From the NCBI GenBank assembly GCA_963759295.1, contig CAVWYT010000011.1:372001-436000 (forward strand): DNA of 64,000 bases, given 5' to 3'. How positions within the stretch are numbered: the stretch's first letter is position 1; each line of letters starts with the position of its first letter. Positions 9,444 through 18,670 of the stretch are shown here, one piece after another. The translations under genes and the position numbers were made by a program. Under the pieces are notes generated by a model, which did not search any database, was not told the DNA's origin, and worked only from the letters and a program-made list of their open reading frames with translations. The stretch comes from WHSW01 sp963759295. GTDB taxonomy: Bacteria > Actinomycetota > Thermoleophilia > Solirubrobacterales > 70-9.

Positions 9444-9791
9444 ATGGCCAAGCGAGGCAAGCGTCGCGCCAAGCGCGAACGGGCGCCGACCTTCGACTAC
9501 ACCGACCCGGAGGGCAACGTGCTCACGCTGCGTGGCGAGCTCAGCCCCGGGACGGTCCGCAAGCTGCGCGACCGACAACAAGGAGCCGCGGCCTCGACCG
9601 AGGACGAGTGGCGGCGGCGGAGCGAGCTGTTGTTCGAGCGACTGGCGGTTCGCTGGGAGATCGCCGGGCTGCCGCTCGACGACCAGAAGCTGCTGCTCGG
9701 CCGCTACCGGATGGCCGACTCCGAAACCCAGCGCTGGGTGAGGCGGACGATCTCCGAGCACCTCGAGCGCCACATCCCCGAGCTTGCCTGA
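9444..9791 (+). CDS. Conserved hypothetical protein, small, basic N terminus
   Basis: This 115-residue protein is not recognised. The N terminus is very basic (MAKRGKRRAKRER). A short beta-like segment follows (FDYTDPEGNVLTLRG), and then an alpha-helical region with charged residues runs to HIPELA. There is no signal peptide or membrane segment. The TGA overlaps the ATG of the following M20 peptidase (TGATG), so the two are probably cotranscribed. High GC at third positions supports coding. Confidence 0.7.
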   Translation: MAKRGKRRAKRERAPTFDYTDPEGNVLTLRGELSPGTVRKLRDRQQGAAASTEDEWRRRSELLFERLAVRWEIAGLPLDDQKLLLGRYRMADSETQRWVRRTISEHLERHIPELA

Positions 9792-10948
9792 TGGCCGACG
9801 CGCCGCCGTTCTCGGGGGAGTGGGTGAGAGGGGCCGCGGCCGAGATCGCCGACCATGCCGAGCGCGAGCTCGAGGCGCTGGTCGCGATCTCCTCGCCGTC
9901 CGGCGACCTCGAGGCCGCCGAGGAGGTCTGCTCGCTGGTCGCCGCGCTGGTCCCCGCGCAGGCGCGGATCGAGCGCCCCGAGTGCTCGACCCCGGGCTAC
10001 GCCCCCGACCTGCTGGCGACGATCGCCGGGAGCGGCTCGCGCCGACTGCTGCTGCTCGGCCACCTGGACACGGTGATCGCCCACGGCGAGCACCGCCCGC
10101 TGCGTGCGGGCGCCGGGCGGCTCGTCGGCTCGGGGTCGATCGACATGAAGGGCGGGATCGCGCTCGCGCTCGGGGTGATGCGAGCCCTCGCGGCGACCCC
10201 GAAGGCGTTCGCCGAGCTTGCGCTGCTCGCGGTCGTCGACGAGGAGTGGCGGACCGGCGGCTTCAACCACGGTGCCCGGTTCGCGGGCTTCGACGCCTGC
10301 CTCTGCTTCGAGGCCGCGCAACTGGGCCAGGCCGGCGAGGAGGCGGTGGTCGCGCGTCGCAAGGCGGCCTCGACCCTGAGCGTGGTCGCCCACGGCGTCG
10401 CCGCCCACTCCGGCTCGGCCCCCGAGCGCGGGCGCAACGCGCTGCTCGCGCTCGGCGAGGCGGCGCGCAGGGTCGCCAGGCTCAGCGACGCCAAGGGGCC
10501 CGATCGGCTGACCGCCGTCCCCACCGTGATCGCCGCCGGCGAGGCGTTCAACGTCGTCCCCGCCCAGGGAACGCTGACCTGTGATTTGCGAGCCGATCGC
10601 CTGGAGGCGTTCGCCCCGGTGCTCGAGTCGGTCCCCGACGAGCATGAGGGCGTCGCGCTCGAGGCCGCGCTGGTCCGCCGGTGGCCGGGGATGGACACCC
10701 AAGCCGCGGTCTCCGAGCGCCTGCTGGAGCCGGCCGGCAAGCTGCTCGGGCGGACGATCCTCGCCGGGGAGCGGGGCGGGGCGAGCGACGCGAGCCACAT
10801 GGCCGCGCACGTCGCGCTGACGGTCGACGGCCTCGGACCGCGGGGCGGCCACGCCCATCATCCGGACGAGTTCGTGCTCGCCGAGTCGCTGCTGCCGCGC
10901 GCCGAGATCGCGCTCGCGGTCGCCGCGGCCGGACTCGGGCAAATCTGA
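9791..10948 (+). CDS. M20 family metallopeptidase (ArgE/DapE/CPG2-like)
   Basis: The protein has 385 residues from ATG 9791. Metal-binding and catalytic motifs are visible: GHLDTV, GSGSIDMKGGIAL (bridging Asp), VVDEEW (catalytic Glu then ligand) and GGHAHHPDEFV near the C terminus. A dimerization lid occupies the middle (about 190-290). The family removes amino-acid or acyl groups from small peptides, and the substrate is unclear. An apparent 200-residue upstream extension of the frame crosses the tmRNA gene and is not coding. Confidence 0.9.
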   Translation: MADAPPFSGEWVRGAAAEIADHAERELEALVAISSPSGDLEAAEEVCSLVAALVPAQARIERPECSTPGYAPDLLATIAGSGSRRLLLLGHLDTVIAHGEHRPLRAGAGRLVGSGSIDMKGGIALALGVMRALAATPKAFAELALLAVVDEEWRTGGFNHGARFAGFDACLCFEAAQLGQAGEEAVVARRKAASTLSVVAHGVAAHSGSAPERGRNALLALGEAARRVARLSDAKGPDRLTAVPTVIAAGEAFNVVPAQGTLTCDLRADRLEAFAPVLESVPDEHEGVALEAALVRRWPGMDTQAAVSERLLEPAGKLLGRTILAGERGGASDASHMAAHVALTVDGLGPRGGHAHHPDEFVLAESLLPRAEIALAVAAAGLGQI

Positions 10949-11017
10949 TCGTCGCCCCGGGTGAGCCGCCCCGGCGAGCTCGTCGCGCGCATCGAGGAGC
11001 GCCTCGTCGCGAGCGAT

Positions 11018-11782
11018 CTACGCCCGGCCGGCCTCGAGCAGCCGGCGCAGGAAATGCTGCGTCTCGGGCCGCCGCGGCGCCCCGAGCACCTGCTCGGGCG
11101 ACCCGATCTCGATCAGCCTGCCCTCGTGCAGGAACCCGACCCGGTCGGCGACCTCGCGCGCGAACCCCATCTCGTGGGTGGCGATCAGCATCGTCGCTCC
11201 CGCCTCCTTGAGGTCGCGCACCGCCGCCAGCACCTCGCCGACCAACTCCGGGTCGAGCGCGCTCGTGATCTCGTCGAGGAGCATCGCCCGCGGACGCGCC
11301 GCGAAGGCGCGCGCGATCGCCACCCGCTGCTGCTGTCCGCCGGAGAGGCGATCGGGGTCGTCCTCCTCGCGGCCCTCGAGGCCGAACTTGGCGAGCAGGG
11401 TTCGCGCCGTGCGCTCGGCCTCGGGCCGCTCGACGTCCTGGGCGCGGACGATGCCGAGGGTGACGTTGTCGAGCACCGAGAGGTGCGGGAACAGGTTGTA
11501 GGCCTGGAAGACCAAGCCGAGGCGCCGTCTCACCGCCGGCGCGTCGACGGAGGGATCGGTGATCACGCTGCCGTCGAGGAAGATGTCGCCGTCGTCGATC
11601 TCCTCGAGCAGGTCGATGCACCGCAGGAGCGTCGACTTGCCGGAGCCCGAGGCGCCGATCACGGCGACCGCCTCGTGCTCGGCGATCTCGAGCTCGATGC
11701 CCCGCAGCACCTCGCGCTCCCCGAACGCCTTCGTCACCCCGCGGATCTCCAGCACCGGAGCGCCCGCCGCATGCAGCCCCAT
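11018..11782 (-). CDS. Polar amino-acid ABC transporter, ATP-binding protein (GlnQ-like)
   Basis: This 254-residue ATPase has Walker A GASGSGKST, the ABC signature LSGGQQQRVAIARA, Walker B AMLLDE and the switch His in IATHEMG. It is the third gene of a minus-strand operon. Its ATG overlaps the permease stop (ATGA). The family energises uptake of polar or charged amino acids. The specific substrate cannot be read from the sequence. Confidence 0.92.
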   Translation of the reverse strand: MGLHAAGAPVLEIRGVTKAFGEREVLRGIELEIAEHEAVAVIGASGSGKSTLLRCIDLLEEIDDGDIFLDGSVITDPSVDAPAVRRRLGLVFQAYNLFPHLSVLDNVTLGIVRAQDVERPEAERTARTLLAKFGLEGREEDDPDRLSGGQQQRVAIARAFAARPRAMLLDEITSALDPELVGEVLAAVRDLKEAGATMLIATHEMGFAREVADRVGFLHEGRLIEIGSPEQVLGAPRRPETQHFLRRLLEAGRA

Positions 11783-12612
11783 CAGATCGTCGCCCCGGTG
11801 TAGCCGGGCGCCCAGCGGTCGAGCAGGCGCGCGAGCGGGATCGTCACCGCGAGGTAGAGGATCGCGGCGCCGATCAGCGGCGTGTAGTTGAAGTCTGCGG
11901 CGGCGTCGATCTGCGCGACCCGGAAGGCCTCCCCGGCGACGCCGATGATCGCGATCAGGGCGACGTCCTTCTGCAGCGCGATGAAGTCGTTGAGCAGCGG
12001 CGGGCCGACGCGGCGCACGGCCTGGGGCAGGATCACGTGTCGGGTCGCCTGGCGCTCGGTGAGCCCGATCGCGAGCGCGGCGTCGCGCTGGCCGCGGTGC
12101 ACCGACCGGAGCCCCGCCCTGTAGACCTCGCTCACGTAGGCGGTGTAGGAGAGGGTGAGCGCGATCCCGCCCAACACCACCGGCTCGGTCGGCAGCCCCT
12201 CGAGGTCGAGGGCGGGGATCCCGAACCCGATCAAGTAGACGAGCAGGATCACCGGTATGCCGCGGAAGAGGTCGGTGAAGCCGATCGCGAGCAGCCGCAC
12301 CGGGAACAGCGCCGGCGCCTCGATCGTCCGCACGAGTGCGACCACGAGGCCGAGGATCAGCACCGCGACCTCGACGATGCAGAACACGCGGACGTCGAGC
12401 CAGAAGGCCCTGGCGATGTCCGGGAAGGTGTCGCGAAAGACCTCCGGGTTGAAGAACTTCTCCCGCACCTCCGGCCAGCCCGGACTGGTGAGGATCAGCG
12501 CGGCGAGGCCGCCGAGCACGACCACGGTCGAGACCGCCGCGATCGCGAACCCGCGCCGATCCCGACGGCGCCGCGCCGCGGCGCGCTCGGCGCGCCGGTC
12601 CGGCGCGCTCAC
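11782..12612 (-). CDS. Polar amino-acid ABC transporter permease (HisM/GlnP-like)
   Basis: This 276-residue inner-membrane protein has a hydrophobic segment at about residues 22-43 followed by the permease core. The EAA loop region is recognisable around GLTERQATRHVILPQAVRR. Several further membrane helices include FTDLFRGIPVILLVYLIGF. A single permease gene is present, so the channel is probably a homodimer. It lies between the ATPase and the binding-protein gene of the same operon. Confidence 0.9.
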   Translation of the reverse strand: MSAPDRRAERAAARRRRDRRGFAIAAVSTVVVLGGLAALILTSPGWPEVREKFFNPEVFRDTFPDIARAFWLDVRVFCIVEVAVLILGLVVALVRTIEAPALFPVRLLAIGFTDLFRGIPVILLVYLIGFGIPALDLEGLPTEPVVLGGIALTLSYTAYVSEVYRAGLRSVHRGQRDAALAIGLTERQATRHVILPQAVRRVGPPLLNDFIALQKDVALIAIIGVAGEAFRVAQIDAAADFNYTPLIGAAILYLAVTIPLARLLDRWAPGYTGATI

Positions 12613-12634
12613 GGCCCCGCCTTCTGCGCCCGCG

Positions 12635-13504
12635 CTACTGGAGGACGGGGGCGTCCGTGGCGTCGCTCATCCACTGCTTCTCGATCGAGGGCAGCTCGCC
12701 CGAGGACTGGAGCTCGTCGATCGCGGCCGAGATGCAGCCGGTGAGCGGCGAGTCCTTTTCGAGCAGGGCGCCCCACTGGTCGCCGCCCGGGGCCGAGAAC
12801 TGGCCGACGACCGCCGCCTCGGTGACCTGGGCCGCGGTCAGGTAGAAGGCCGTCGGGACGTCAACGACGACCGCGTCGACCTGGCCGTTCTTGAGCGCGC
12901 TGACCACGTCGTTGGAGGTGTCGAAGACCTGCGGATCGTTCGACGGCTGGATCTGCTCGTTGACCGCGTCGAGGCTGGTGGTGCCGATCTGGACGCCGAT
13001 GTTGGCGTTCTGGAGGTCGGCCAGCGAGGTCGCGCTCGCCGCGTCGGAGCCCTTGAGCGCGACCACCGCTTGGTCGGCCTCGTAGTACGGGCTCGAGAAG
13101 TCCACCTGCTCGGCGCGCTTGGGCGTGATCGAGATCTGGTTGAGGTCGAAGTCGAAGTCCTTCGGGCCCGGCGCGTAGGAGGCGTTGAACGGGACCACCG
13201 TCCAGCGGACGTCGGCGGAGTCGTAGCCGAGCGTGTCGGCGATCGCGTACGCGGTCGCGCTCTCGAAGCCCTTGCCGTTGGTCGGGTCGTTGTCCTCGAA
13301 GTACGGCGGGTAGGCGGGCTTGTCGGTGGCGATCGTGAGCTCGCCTGCCGTCTTCGTCTCGAGCTGGTCGGGGGTGCAGTCCTCGAGCGACACGGCGGCG
13401 GTCGAGGTGCTGTCCTCCGAGCCCTCGTCGTCGCCGCCGCAACCGACGAGGGCGGCGAGCGCGAGCACGGCAAGGGAGATGAGCGCGATACGGAGCTTGG
13501 ACAC
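12635..13504 (-). CDS. Amino-acid ABC transporter substrate-binding lipoprotein (SBP family 3)
   Basis: The 289-residue protein starts with a lipoprotein signal peptide ending in the lipobox LVGC (Cys22), then an Asp/Ser/Thr-rich linker. The type 3 periplasmic-binding fold starts at about residue 50 (GELTIATDKPAYPPYF). A conserved segment DFDLNQISITPKRA follows. It captures the ligand and passes it to the permease encoded just downstream. It is the first gene of the three-gene operon, so the promoter is expected in 13,505-13,584. Confidence 0.92.
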   Translation of the reverse strand: MSKLRIALISLAVLALAALVGCGGDDEGSEDSTSTAAVSLEDCTPDQLETKTAGELTIATDKPAYPPYFEDNDPTNGKGFESATAYAIADTLGYDSADVRWTVVPFNASYAPGPKDFDFDLNQISITPKRAEQVDFSSPYYEADQAVVALKGSDAASATSLADLQNANIGVQIGTTSLDAVNEQIQPSNDPQVFDTSNDVVSALKNGQVDAVVVDVPTAFYLTAAQVTEAAVVGQFSAPGGDQWGALLEKDSPLTGCISAAIDELQSSGELPSIEKQWMSDATDAPVLQ

Positions 13505-13584
13505 GATGAATCGACCTCGGCTGGGTGGCGGGACCGCGCAATCCTACGCGCTGGCTGTTCGCCGAGATAGCGTGGGCGGCCGCG

Positions 13585-15205
13585 ATGTCGCTCGCCGACC
13601 TCAGATCCGTGCTCGGCAGGGTCGGGCTCCCGGCCCCGATATCCGAGCTCGCCGGCCGCGAATGGGACGCGATCGTCGTCGGGGCCGGCCACAACGGCCT
13701 CACCGCAGCCGCCTACCTCGCGCGCGCGGGCCGGCGGGTGCTGGTGCTCGAGCGCAGCGAGCGGATCGGCGGCGCCTGCACGCTCGAGCGGCCGTTCGAG
13801 GACCAGCGCTTCGCGATCAGCCCCTGCGCCTACGTCGTCGGGCTGCTCGACCCGTTGGTGATCGAGGAGCTCGAGCTCGTGCGCCGCGGCTACCGGGTGA
13901 CGCCCGCGGATCCCAACCTCTGGTGCCCGCTCGCCGACGGCACGAGCTACGCGGCGTTCATCGACGGCGAGCGCACGGCCGCGCACCTGCGCGCCCAGGG
14001 GTTCGCCGAGCGCGACATCCGCGGGGTCGCGGAGTTCGGCGCGGTCTTCGACCGATTGCGTGACCACCTGCGCCGCGGCGCCGGAGGGGACACCTGGCAG
14101 GCGGACTCGCCGAGCCGCGAGCGGGTCGAGGAGCTGCTCGGCGGTGACCCAGACCTCGTCTCGATCGTCTTCGAGGAGTCGATCGCCGACGCCTTCGGCC
14201 GCTACGTCGAGGACGCGCGCCTGCTCGACGCGATCGCGCCGCAGGGCGTGATCGGCACCTTCGCCGGCCCGCGCGACCCCGGCACGGCCTCGATCCGGCT
14301 CATGCACCACCAGGGCGACCTCGACGGCCTCGGCTCGGTCTGGGGCTACGTCGACGGTGGAATGGGGATGGTCTCGTTCGCGATCGCCGATGCCGCGATC
14401 GAGGCCGGCGCCGTGATCGCCGCCGGCGTGCCGGTGGCGCGGATCGTGCCCGGCGAGGGGGTCGAGCTCGAGAGCGGCGAGCGGTTGCGCGCCCCCGTCG
14501 TCGTCTGCAACGCCGACCCCAAGCGCCTTCTCGGCATGCTCGAGGGCGCCGAAGCGGTGCCGAGCGCCTACCGCGAGCGACTCGAGGACTGGGACGTGAG
14601 CTCACCGGTGGTGAAGCTGAACGTCGCCCTGCGAGCGATGCCGACCTTCACCGCCGCGGGCGAGCTCGAACCCTGCCAGGCGATGGTCTGCCTGTCGCCA
14701 GGGGCAGACGCGCTCCAGGAGGCGTGCGAGGCGGCGCGGCGCGGGCGAGCCGTCGATCGGCTTCTGCGAGATCTACTTCCAGTCCGTCTACGACCCAACC
14801 GCCGCTCCACCCGGACACCACGTGATGAGCGTGTTCTGCCAGTACGCGCCCTACGAGCTCGCCGAGGGCGACTGGTCCGCGCGCCGGGCGGAGATCGGCG
14901 AGCTGGCGCTCGACCTGATCGAGGCGCACGCGCCCGACGTCCGCGCCTGCGTCGTCGAGGCCCAGGTCCTCGGCCCGCCGGACATCGAGGAGCGGCTCGG
15001 GCTCAGCGGCGGCCACATCTTCCAGGGCCAGGCGCTGCCCGGGCAGATGTGGGATCGGCGCCTCGCGGCCAGGACCCCGATCGAGGGCCTCTACCTCTGC
15101 GGCGCCGCCACGCATCCGGGCGGCTCGGTGATCGCCCTCAACGGTCGAATCGCGGCGATGGACGCGCTCGCGGATACAGCGCGCGAAGCGGTGGCGCCGG
15201 GCTAG
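13585..15205 (+). CDS. Phytoene desaturase-like FAD oxidoreductase, +1 shift near 14743
   Basis: The N-terminal dinucleotide-binding motif is VVGAGHNGLTAAAYLARAG, followed by LERSERIGGACT. Midway, one base must be skipped near 14743 (cgc-[g]-ggc) for the frame to continue as GEPSIGFCEIYFQSVYD. It then runs to the conserved C-terminal motif GLYLCGAATHPGGSV. The full product is about 539 residues. This branch of the carotenoid-desaturase superfamily (pyridine nucleotide-disulfide oxidoreductase domain protein 2-like) has few defined substrates. The gene at 57,825 is a paralogue. ATG 13585 was chosen; ATG 13525 is in frame upstream. Confidence 0.8.
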
Positions 15206-15444
15206 GCCCGACCCGGTCCTCCGTCTTCTGAACCGGAAACGACGCGATAGCTAATTGCGAGGGCGGCGATCAAGACGACGCCGATCACGATCAGTCCGCC
15301 CAGGCCGCCGAGGAAGACGAACGCCAACGTGATCGCAACAAGGGCGACGGCCATGCCCAGAATCAGGGGGATGCCGATCACGTCCGAGTCGGGCGGAGGC
15401 TCCCACCGGGACTTGCGCTGACCCTGTTCGGGAGACGGGCTCAT
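15202..15444 (-). CDS. Small two-helix membrane protein, unknown function
   Basis: The 80-residue protein has a hydrophilic N terminus (MSPSPEQGQRKSRWEPP). Two adjacent hydrophobic helices at about residues 24-43 and 45-65 are separated by a Gly-Gly turn, and the tail is short and charged. No domain is recognised. Its stop overlaps the end of the convergent oxidoreductase gene by 4 bp. Confidence 0.65.
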   Translation of the reverse strand: MSPSPEQGQRKSRWEPPPDSDVIGIPLILGMAVALVAITLAFVFLGGLGGLIVIGVVLIAALAISYRVVSGSEDGGPGRA

Positions 15445-15461
15445 CGCCTGAGCGGATACGG

Positions 15462-15902
15462 CTATTCGGAGATCGCGGCGAGAATGCTGACGCTGTAGGC
15501 GAGCGTGGACACCCCAGCTGACGAGTATTCGCTCCCGCCAAGAGGCATTTGGTTATAGACCTGCACCGTGTTCTGGACGCTGACCCGCACCTTGCCCGAG
15601 TCGTCGTCGAAGTCGGCGAACACCATCTGGATGGCCCAGTTGGTAAAGCCAGGCCCTGGGTCGGACTCCTGAAGGCCCGCGAAGCCGGCGGTCGCGATTG
15701 CGCGGCGGAACTCCCCCGAGTCGAGCTGCGGCCCTACCCCGAACTGCCAGATGTCGCTTGCGTTCTGCCACTGGCCCGGTTGAGCCGTGAGGGAGAAGTA
15801 ACCCTGGGCCAGGCCGCTACACAGGTAGAGGTGATTGGCGCCGTCCGGGCCACCGATCGAAGCATCAACCTGTTGAGCGTTGAGCAGCTGACTGAACGGC
15901 AT
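15462..15902 (-). CDS. Hypothetical protein, 146 residues
   Basis: The protein is not recognised. It is soluble, with no signal peptide, and rich in Gln, Ser, Asn and Gly. It contains aromatic clusters such as NHLYLCSGLAQGYFSL and WAIQMVFADFDDD. Overall base composition is lower in GC than in neighbouring genes, so recent acquisition is possible. It sits between a small membrane protein and an intergenic segment with a hairpin at 16,010-16,026. Confidence 0.6.
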   Translation of the reverse strand: MPFSQLLNAQQVDASIGGPDGANHLYLCSGLAQGYFSLTAQPGQWQNASDIWQFGVGPQLDSGEFRRAIATAGFAGLQESDPGPGFTNWAIQMVFADFDDDSGKVRVSVQNTVQVYNQMPLGGSEYSSAGVSTLAYSVSILAAISE

Positions 15903-16009
15903 GGTTTCGCCTCCCGGTGATTTCCGAGGCCCTGTCGATGTGCGCCTCCAGCTGACCCTACACCCGAAAATGCCGTTTCAGAGGTGGCGTTGAGCCGGCG
16001 ATCTTCGGC

Positions 16010-16026
16010 GCCCGCCGCCGGCGGGC
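16010..16026. terminator. GC-rich hairpin upstream of the MFS gene
   Basis: The perfect inverted repeat GCCCGCC-GCC-GGCGGGC lies 29 bp before the ATG at 16055. There is no T tract on either side, so it may be a weak terminator or only a structured leader. Confidence 0.35.
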
Positions 16027-16054
16027 TCTCGCGCGGCCGCAGTAGCTTGGAGGC

Positions 16055-17245
16055 ATGAGGCGCCTCTTCCCGCTGATCGCGGCGGTGATCCTCCTCGACA
16101 CGATGTTCTACGCGGCGATCACGCCGCTGCTCGCCTCCTACGCCGACGACTTCGGGCTCTCGAAGACCTCCGCCGGCTTGCTCAGCGCCTCCTACGCCGC
16201 CGGGACGCTGATCGCGGCGCTGCCGTCCGGATGGCTGGCGGCGCGGATCGGGTTCCGCGCCTCGATGCTGGCGGGGCTGGCGCTGCTCGGCGCCTCGAGC
16301 TTCGCCTTCGCGTTTGCCGGCTCGATCGTCGTCCTCGATCTGGCGCGCTTCGCCGAGGGCGTCGGCGGCGCCTGCGCCTGGACCGGCGGGCTCGCCTGGC
16401 TGATGGCGGCGGCGCCGGACGAGCGCCGCGGCGAGATGATCGGCTCCGCGCTCGCGGCGGCGATCTTCGGGATCCTGCTCGGGCCGGTGATCGGCGGCGT
16501 CGCGTCCGTGGCCGGGCCGGAGCCGGTGTTCAGCGCCGTCGGCGTGATCTCCGCGCTGCTCGTCGCCTGGGTGCTCTCGACCCCGGGCGGGGGCCGGCGA
16601 ACCGTCCCCCGCGTGCGCGACGTCGCCCGAGCGATCCTCTCCGCCCCGGTGCTGGTCGCGTTCTGGCTCGTGGTCCTGCCCTCGGTCTTCTCCGGCGCCT
16701 TCGACGTCCTCGTCCCGTTGCGGATGGACGTCCTCGGCGCCGGCGGGATCGCGATCGGCGCCGCCTTCTTCGCCGCCGCGGCGATCGAGGCGTTCCTGAG
16801 CAGGGCGATCGGTCGGCTCTCAGACCGTCGCGGGCGAATGGCTCCGATCCGCGCCGGCCTCGCGGCCTCGACCGTCGCGGCGCTGCTCTTGCCCGTGCCC
16901 GGCACGGCGCTGCTGGTCGCGATCATGCTGATCGTCGCGGTGCTCGCGATGAGCCTGATCTGGACGCCGGCGATGGCGCTGCTCTCCGACCAGGCCGAGG
17001 GTGTCGGCCTCGACCTCGGGTTTGCCGCCGCCCTGGTCAGCTTCGCGTGGGCGGGGGGCCAGGTGCTCGGCGGTTCGGGGCTCGCCGGCCTGGCGGACGC
17101 CAGCAGCGACGCGGTCTCCTATCTGGTGATCGGCGGCCTGTTCGCGCTCACGCTCGCGGGCATCGCCCTGAAAGCGCCCGGGGGCCTGCTCGCGCGCGCA
17201 CAGCCGGAGGCGGCGTCGGCCGGCCCGACGGCGCCGGGACGCTGA
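16055..17245 (+). CDS. Major facilitator superfamily transporter
   Basis: This 396-residue protein has twelve predicted membrane helices. The motif-A-like loop GWLAARIGFRASML follows helix 2, and a matching loop GRLSDRRGRMAP lies in the second half. The sequence resembles multidrug or sugar efflux members, but the substrate is not predictable. The ATG is preceded by TTGGAGGC. Confidence 0.88.
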   Translation: MRRLFPLIAAVILLDTMFYAAITPLLASYADDFGLSKTSAGLLSASYAAGTLIAALPSGWLAARIGFRASMLAGLALLGASSFAFAFAGSIVVLDLARFAEGVGGACAWTGGLAWLMAAAPDERRGEMIGSALAAAIFGILLGPVIGGVASVAGPEPVFSAVGVISALLVAWVLSTPGGGRRTVPRVRDVARAILSAPVLVAFWLVVLPSVFSGAFDVLVPLRMDVLGAGGIAIGAAFFAAAAIEAFLSRAIGRLSDRRGRMAPIRAGLAASTVAALLLPVPGTALLVAIMLIVAVLAMSLIWTPAMALLSDQAEGVGLDLGFAAALVSFAWAGGQVLGGSGLAGLADASSDAVSYLVIGGLFALTLAGIALKAPGGLLARAQPEAASAGPTAPGR

Positions 17246-17333
17246 CCGCGACCTCGGCGCGCGGCCCCTCGATCCGCGTAGGGTCGCCAAGCAGGTGGAG
17301 AAGTGCTAGCGATATGAAGCCCAGGAGGGATGC

Positions 17334-17852
17334 ATGGAGATGAACGAGGTACTGAAGCTGACCGCGAGCGAGTCGGTGGAGATTCGGAGCAGCACGCCCG
17401 AGGCGCTGGAGGTCGAGGCGACCTACGCGACCCACGGCGAGGCCCCGCCGAAGCACCTTCACCCCGGTCAGGACGAGCGCTTTCGTGTCCTCGAGGGTCG
17501 GCTGACGGTACGGGTCGCGGGCGAGCGGCGCGAGCTCGGCGCCGGGGACGAGCTCGAGATCCCGCGCGGGACCGTGCATCAGATGTGGAACCCGGGCGAC
17601 GCGCCCGCGCGGGTGAGGTGGGTGACGAGCCCCGGCGGCAGGACCGAGCGCTGGTTCAGGGAGCTCGACGCCCTCCAAGAGAAGGGAAGGGTGGGCGACA
17701 ACGGCCTCCCCGGCCCGCTGGCGTTCGGCGTTCTCTTGACCGAGTACCGGGACGTGATCCGGCTCGCGGGTCCGCAGCCGCTGATCCTCCCCGCGCTTGC
17801 CGGCCTCGCGCTCGTCGGCCGCGCGCGGGGCTACCGAGCCGCTCTGGCTTGA
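17334..17852 (+). CDS. Cupin-domain protein
   Basis: The 172-residue protein carries a cupin barrel at about residues 25-110. Cupin motif 1 has HLHPGQDERFRVLEG (two His, one Glu) and motif 2 is PRGTVHQMWNPGD, giving a likely metal site. The C-terminal segment ends in a moderately hydrophobic stretch (LILPALAGLALVGRARGY). No enzymatic role is assigned. The start MEM is preceded by AGGAGGGATGC. Confidence 0.75.
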   Translation: MEMNEVLKLTASESVEIRSSTPEALEVEATYATHGEAPPKHLHPGQDERFRVLEGRLTVRVAGERRELGAGDELEIPRGTVHQMWNPGDAPARVRWVTSPGGRTERWFRELDALQEKGRVGDNGLPGPLAFGVLLTEYRDVIRLAGPQPLILPALAGLALVGRARGYRAALA

Positions 17853-17877
17853 GCTCGGCGCGCCGGGGTCGGTAGTT

Positions 17878-17898
17878 GCCCGCAGCTCCGCTGCGGGC
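17878..17898. terminator. Rho-independent-like hairpin after the cupin gene
   Basis: A 9-bp perfect stem, GCCCGCAGC-TCC-GCTGCGGGC, lies 25 bp after the cupin stop. No long T run follows. It is a likely transcription end for the cupin gene and possibly for the opposing metallophosphatase gene. Confidence 0.5.
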
Positions 17899-17941
17899 AT
17901 CCACGCTTGCCAGGAGGACGAGGTGGTGAGATAGTCGGTCA

Positions 17942-18028
17942 GCCGGCGGTGTGCCGGCGAGCGAAGAGGACGTCACCAAATGGGGGGTGCTCTGCGCCCC
18001 GCGTGAGGGTTTGTGGTGGCGTCCTCTT
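17942..18028. other. Strongly structured non-coding segment (candidate RNA or bidirectional terminator)
   Basis: Three nested or adjacent stems are present. GCCGGC-GGTGT-GCCGGC lies at 17942-17958. A 15-bp outer stem pairs 17964-17978 with 18014-18028 (one G-U pair). Inside it GGGGTGC-TCT-GCGCCCC lies at 17984-18000. The segment lies between the ends of two convergent genes, has no convincing reading frame, and its strand is unknown. It does not match tmRNA, RNase P RNA, SRP RNA or 6S RNA by eye. Confidence 0.5.
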
Positions 18029-18063
18029 TGTGCCTCGATTCCGATCGCCTCGCGGCGGCCTGC

Positions 18064-18660
18064 TCAGAGGTCGAACCAGGCGCCGCCGGGCCCGAGGTTC
18101 GCGATCTCGGTCGGCCCCAGCGTCGAGCGCTCCCCCCAGCTGTCGTGGATGTGTCCGCATACCGCGAGCCGGGGTCGCTTGGCCTCGATCGCGTCGCGGA
18201 TCGCGACGCTGCCGAGGTGATCGCCGGCGCTCGAGGCGTCGGCATGACCCAACGGCGGGGAGTGCACGATGAGCACGCAGCCGGGCGGGCAGCCGGCGAG
18301 CAGCTCGGAGGCCGCCTCGTCAGAGAGGTCGAAGCTCCAGTCCCAGGGCGTGATCGGGACCCCGGCGCCGAGCCCGAAGAAGGCGACTCCGTCGAGCTCG
18401 GTCGCCTCGCCGTGGAGGACCGTCGCGGCCGGCCACGAGGCGGCCGCCTCGCGCAGAGCCGCGTCCGTCTCGTTGTTGCCCGGGACGAGGACGGTGGGCG
18501 CCTCGATCGCGTTCAGGGCCGCGATCGTCTGCTCGAGGCCCTCGTGCACGGAGGCGAAGTCCCCGGCACCGATGACGACGTCGGCGTCGGCGCTCAGCTC
18601 GACGAGCTTGGCGGCGCCGTCGAGATCGCGATGCAGGTCGGAGAAGGCGAGGATGCGCAT
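18064..18660 (-). CDS. Metallophosphoesterase (calcineurin-like)
   Basis: The protein has 198 residues from MRILAFSDLHRD. The two-metal phosphoesterase motifs appear in order: SDLH, GAGDF, PGNNE, VHSPP and GHIHD. The family hydrolyses phosphodiesters or phosphomonoesters. The substrate is unknown. An ATG three codons upstream (18669) is an alternative start. Confidence 0.85.
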   Translation of the reverse strand: MRILAFSDLHRDLDGAAKLVELSADADVVIGAGDFASVHEGLEQTIAALNAIEAPTVLVPGNNETDAALREAAASWPAATVLHGEATELDGVAFFGLGAGVPITPWDWSFDLSDEAASELLAGCPPGCVLIVHSPPLGHADASSAGDHLGSVAIRDAIEAKRPRLAVCGHIHDSWGERSTLGPTEIANLGPGGAWFDL

Positions 18661-18670
18661 CGAGGGCATC

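Noticed and set aside
9191..9790. A 200-residue N-terminal extension of the M20 peptidase
   Set aside because: It crosses the tmRNA gene and the small upstream gene, and the normal peptidase start ATG 9791 overlaps the preceding stop.
17942..18028. 6S RNA, RNase P RNA or SRP RNA
   Set aside because: The length and conserved cores of those RNAs are not present. Only generic hairpins are seen.
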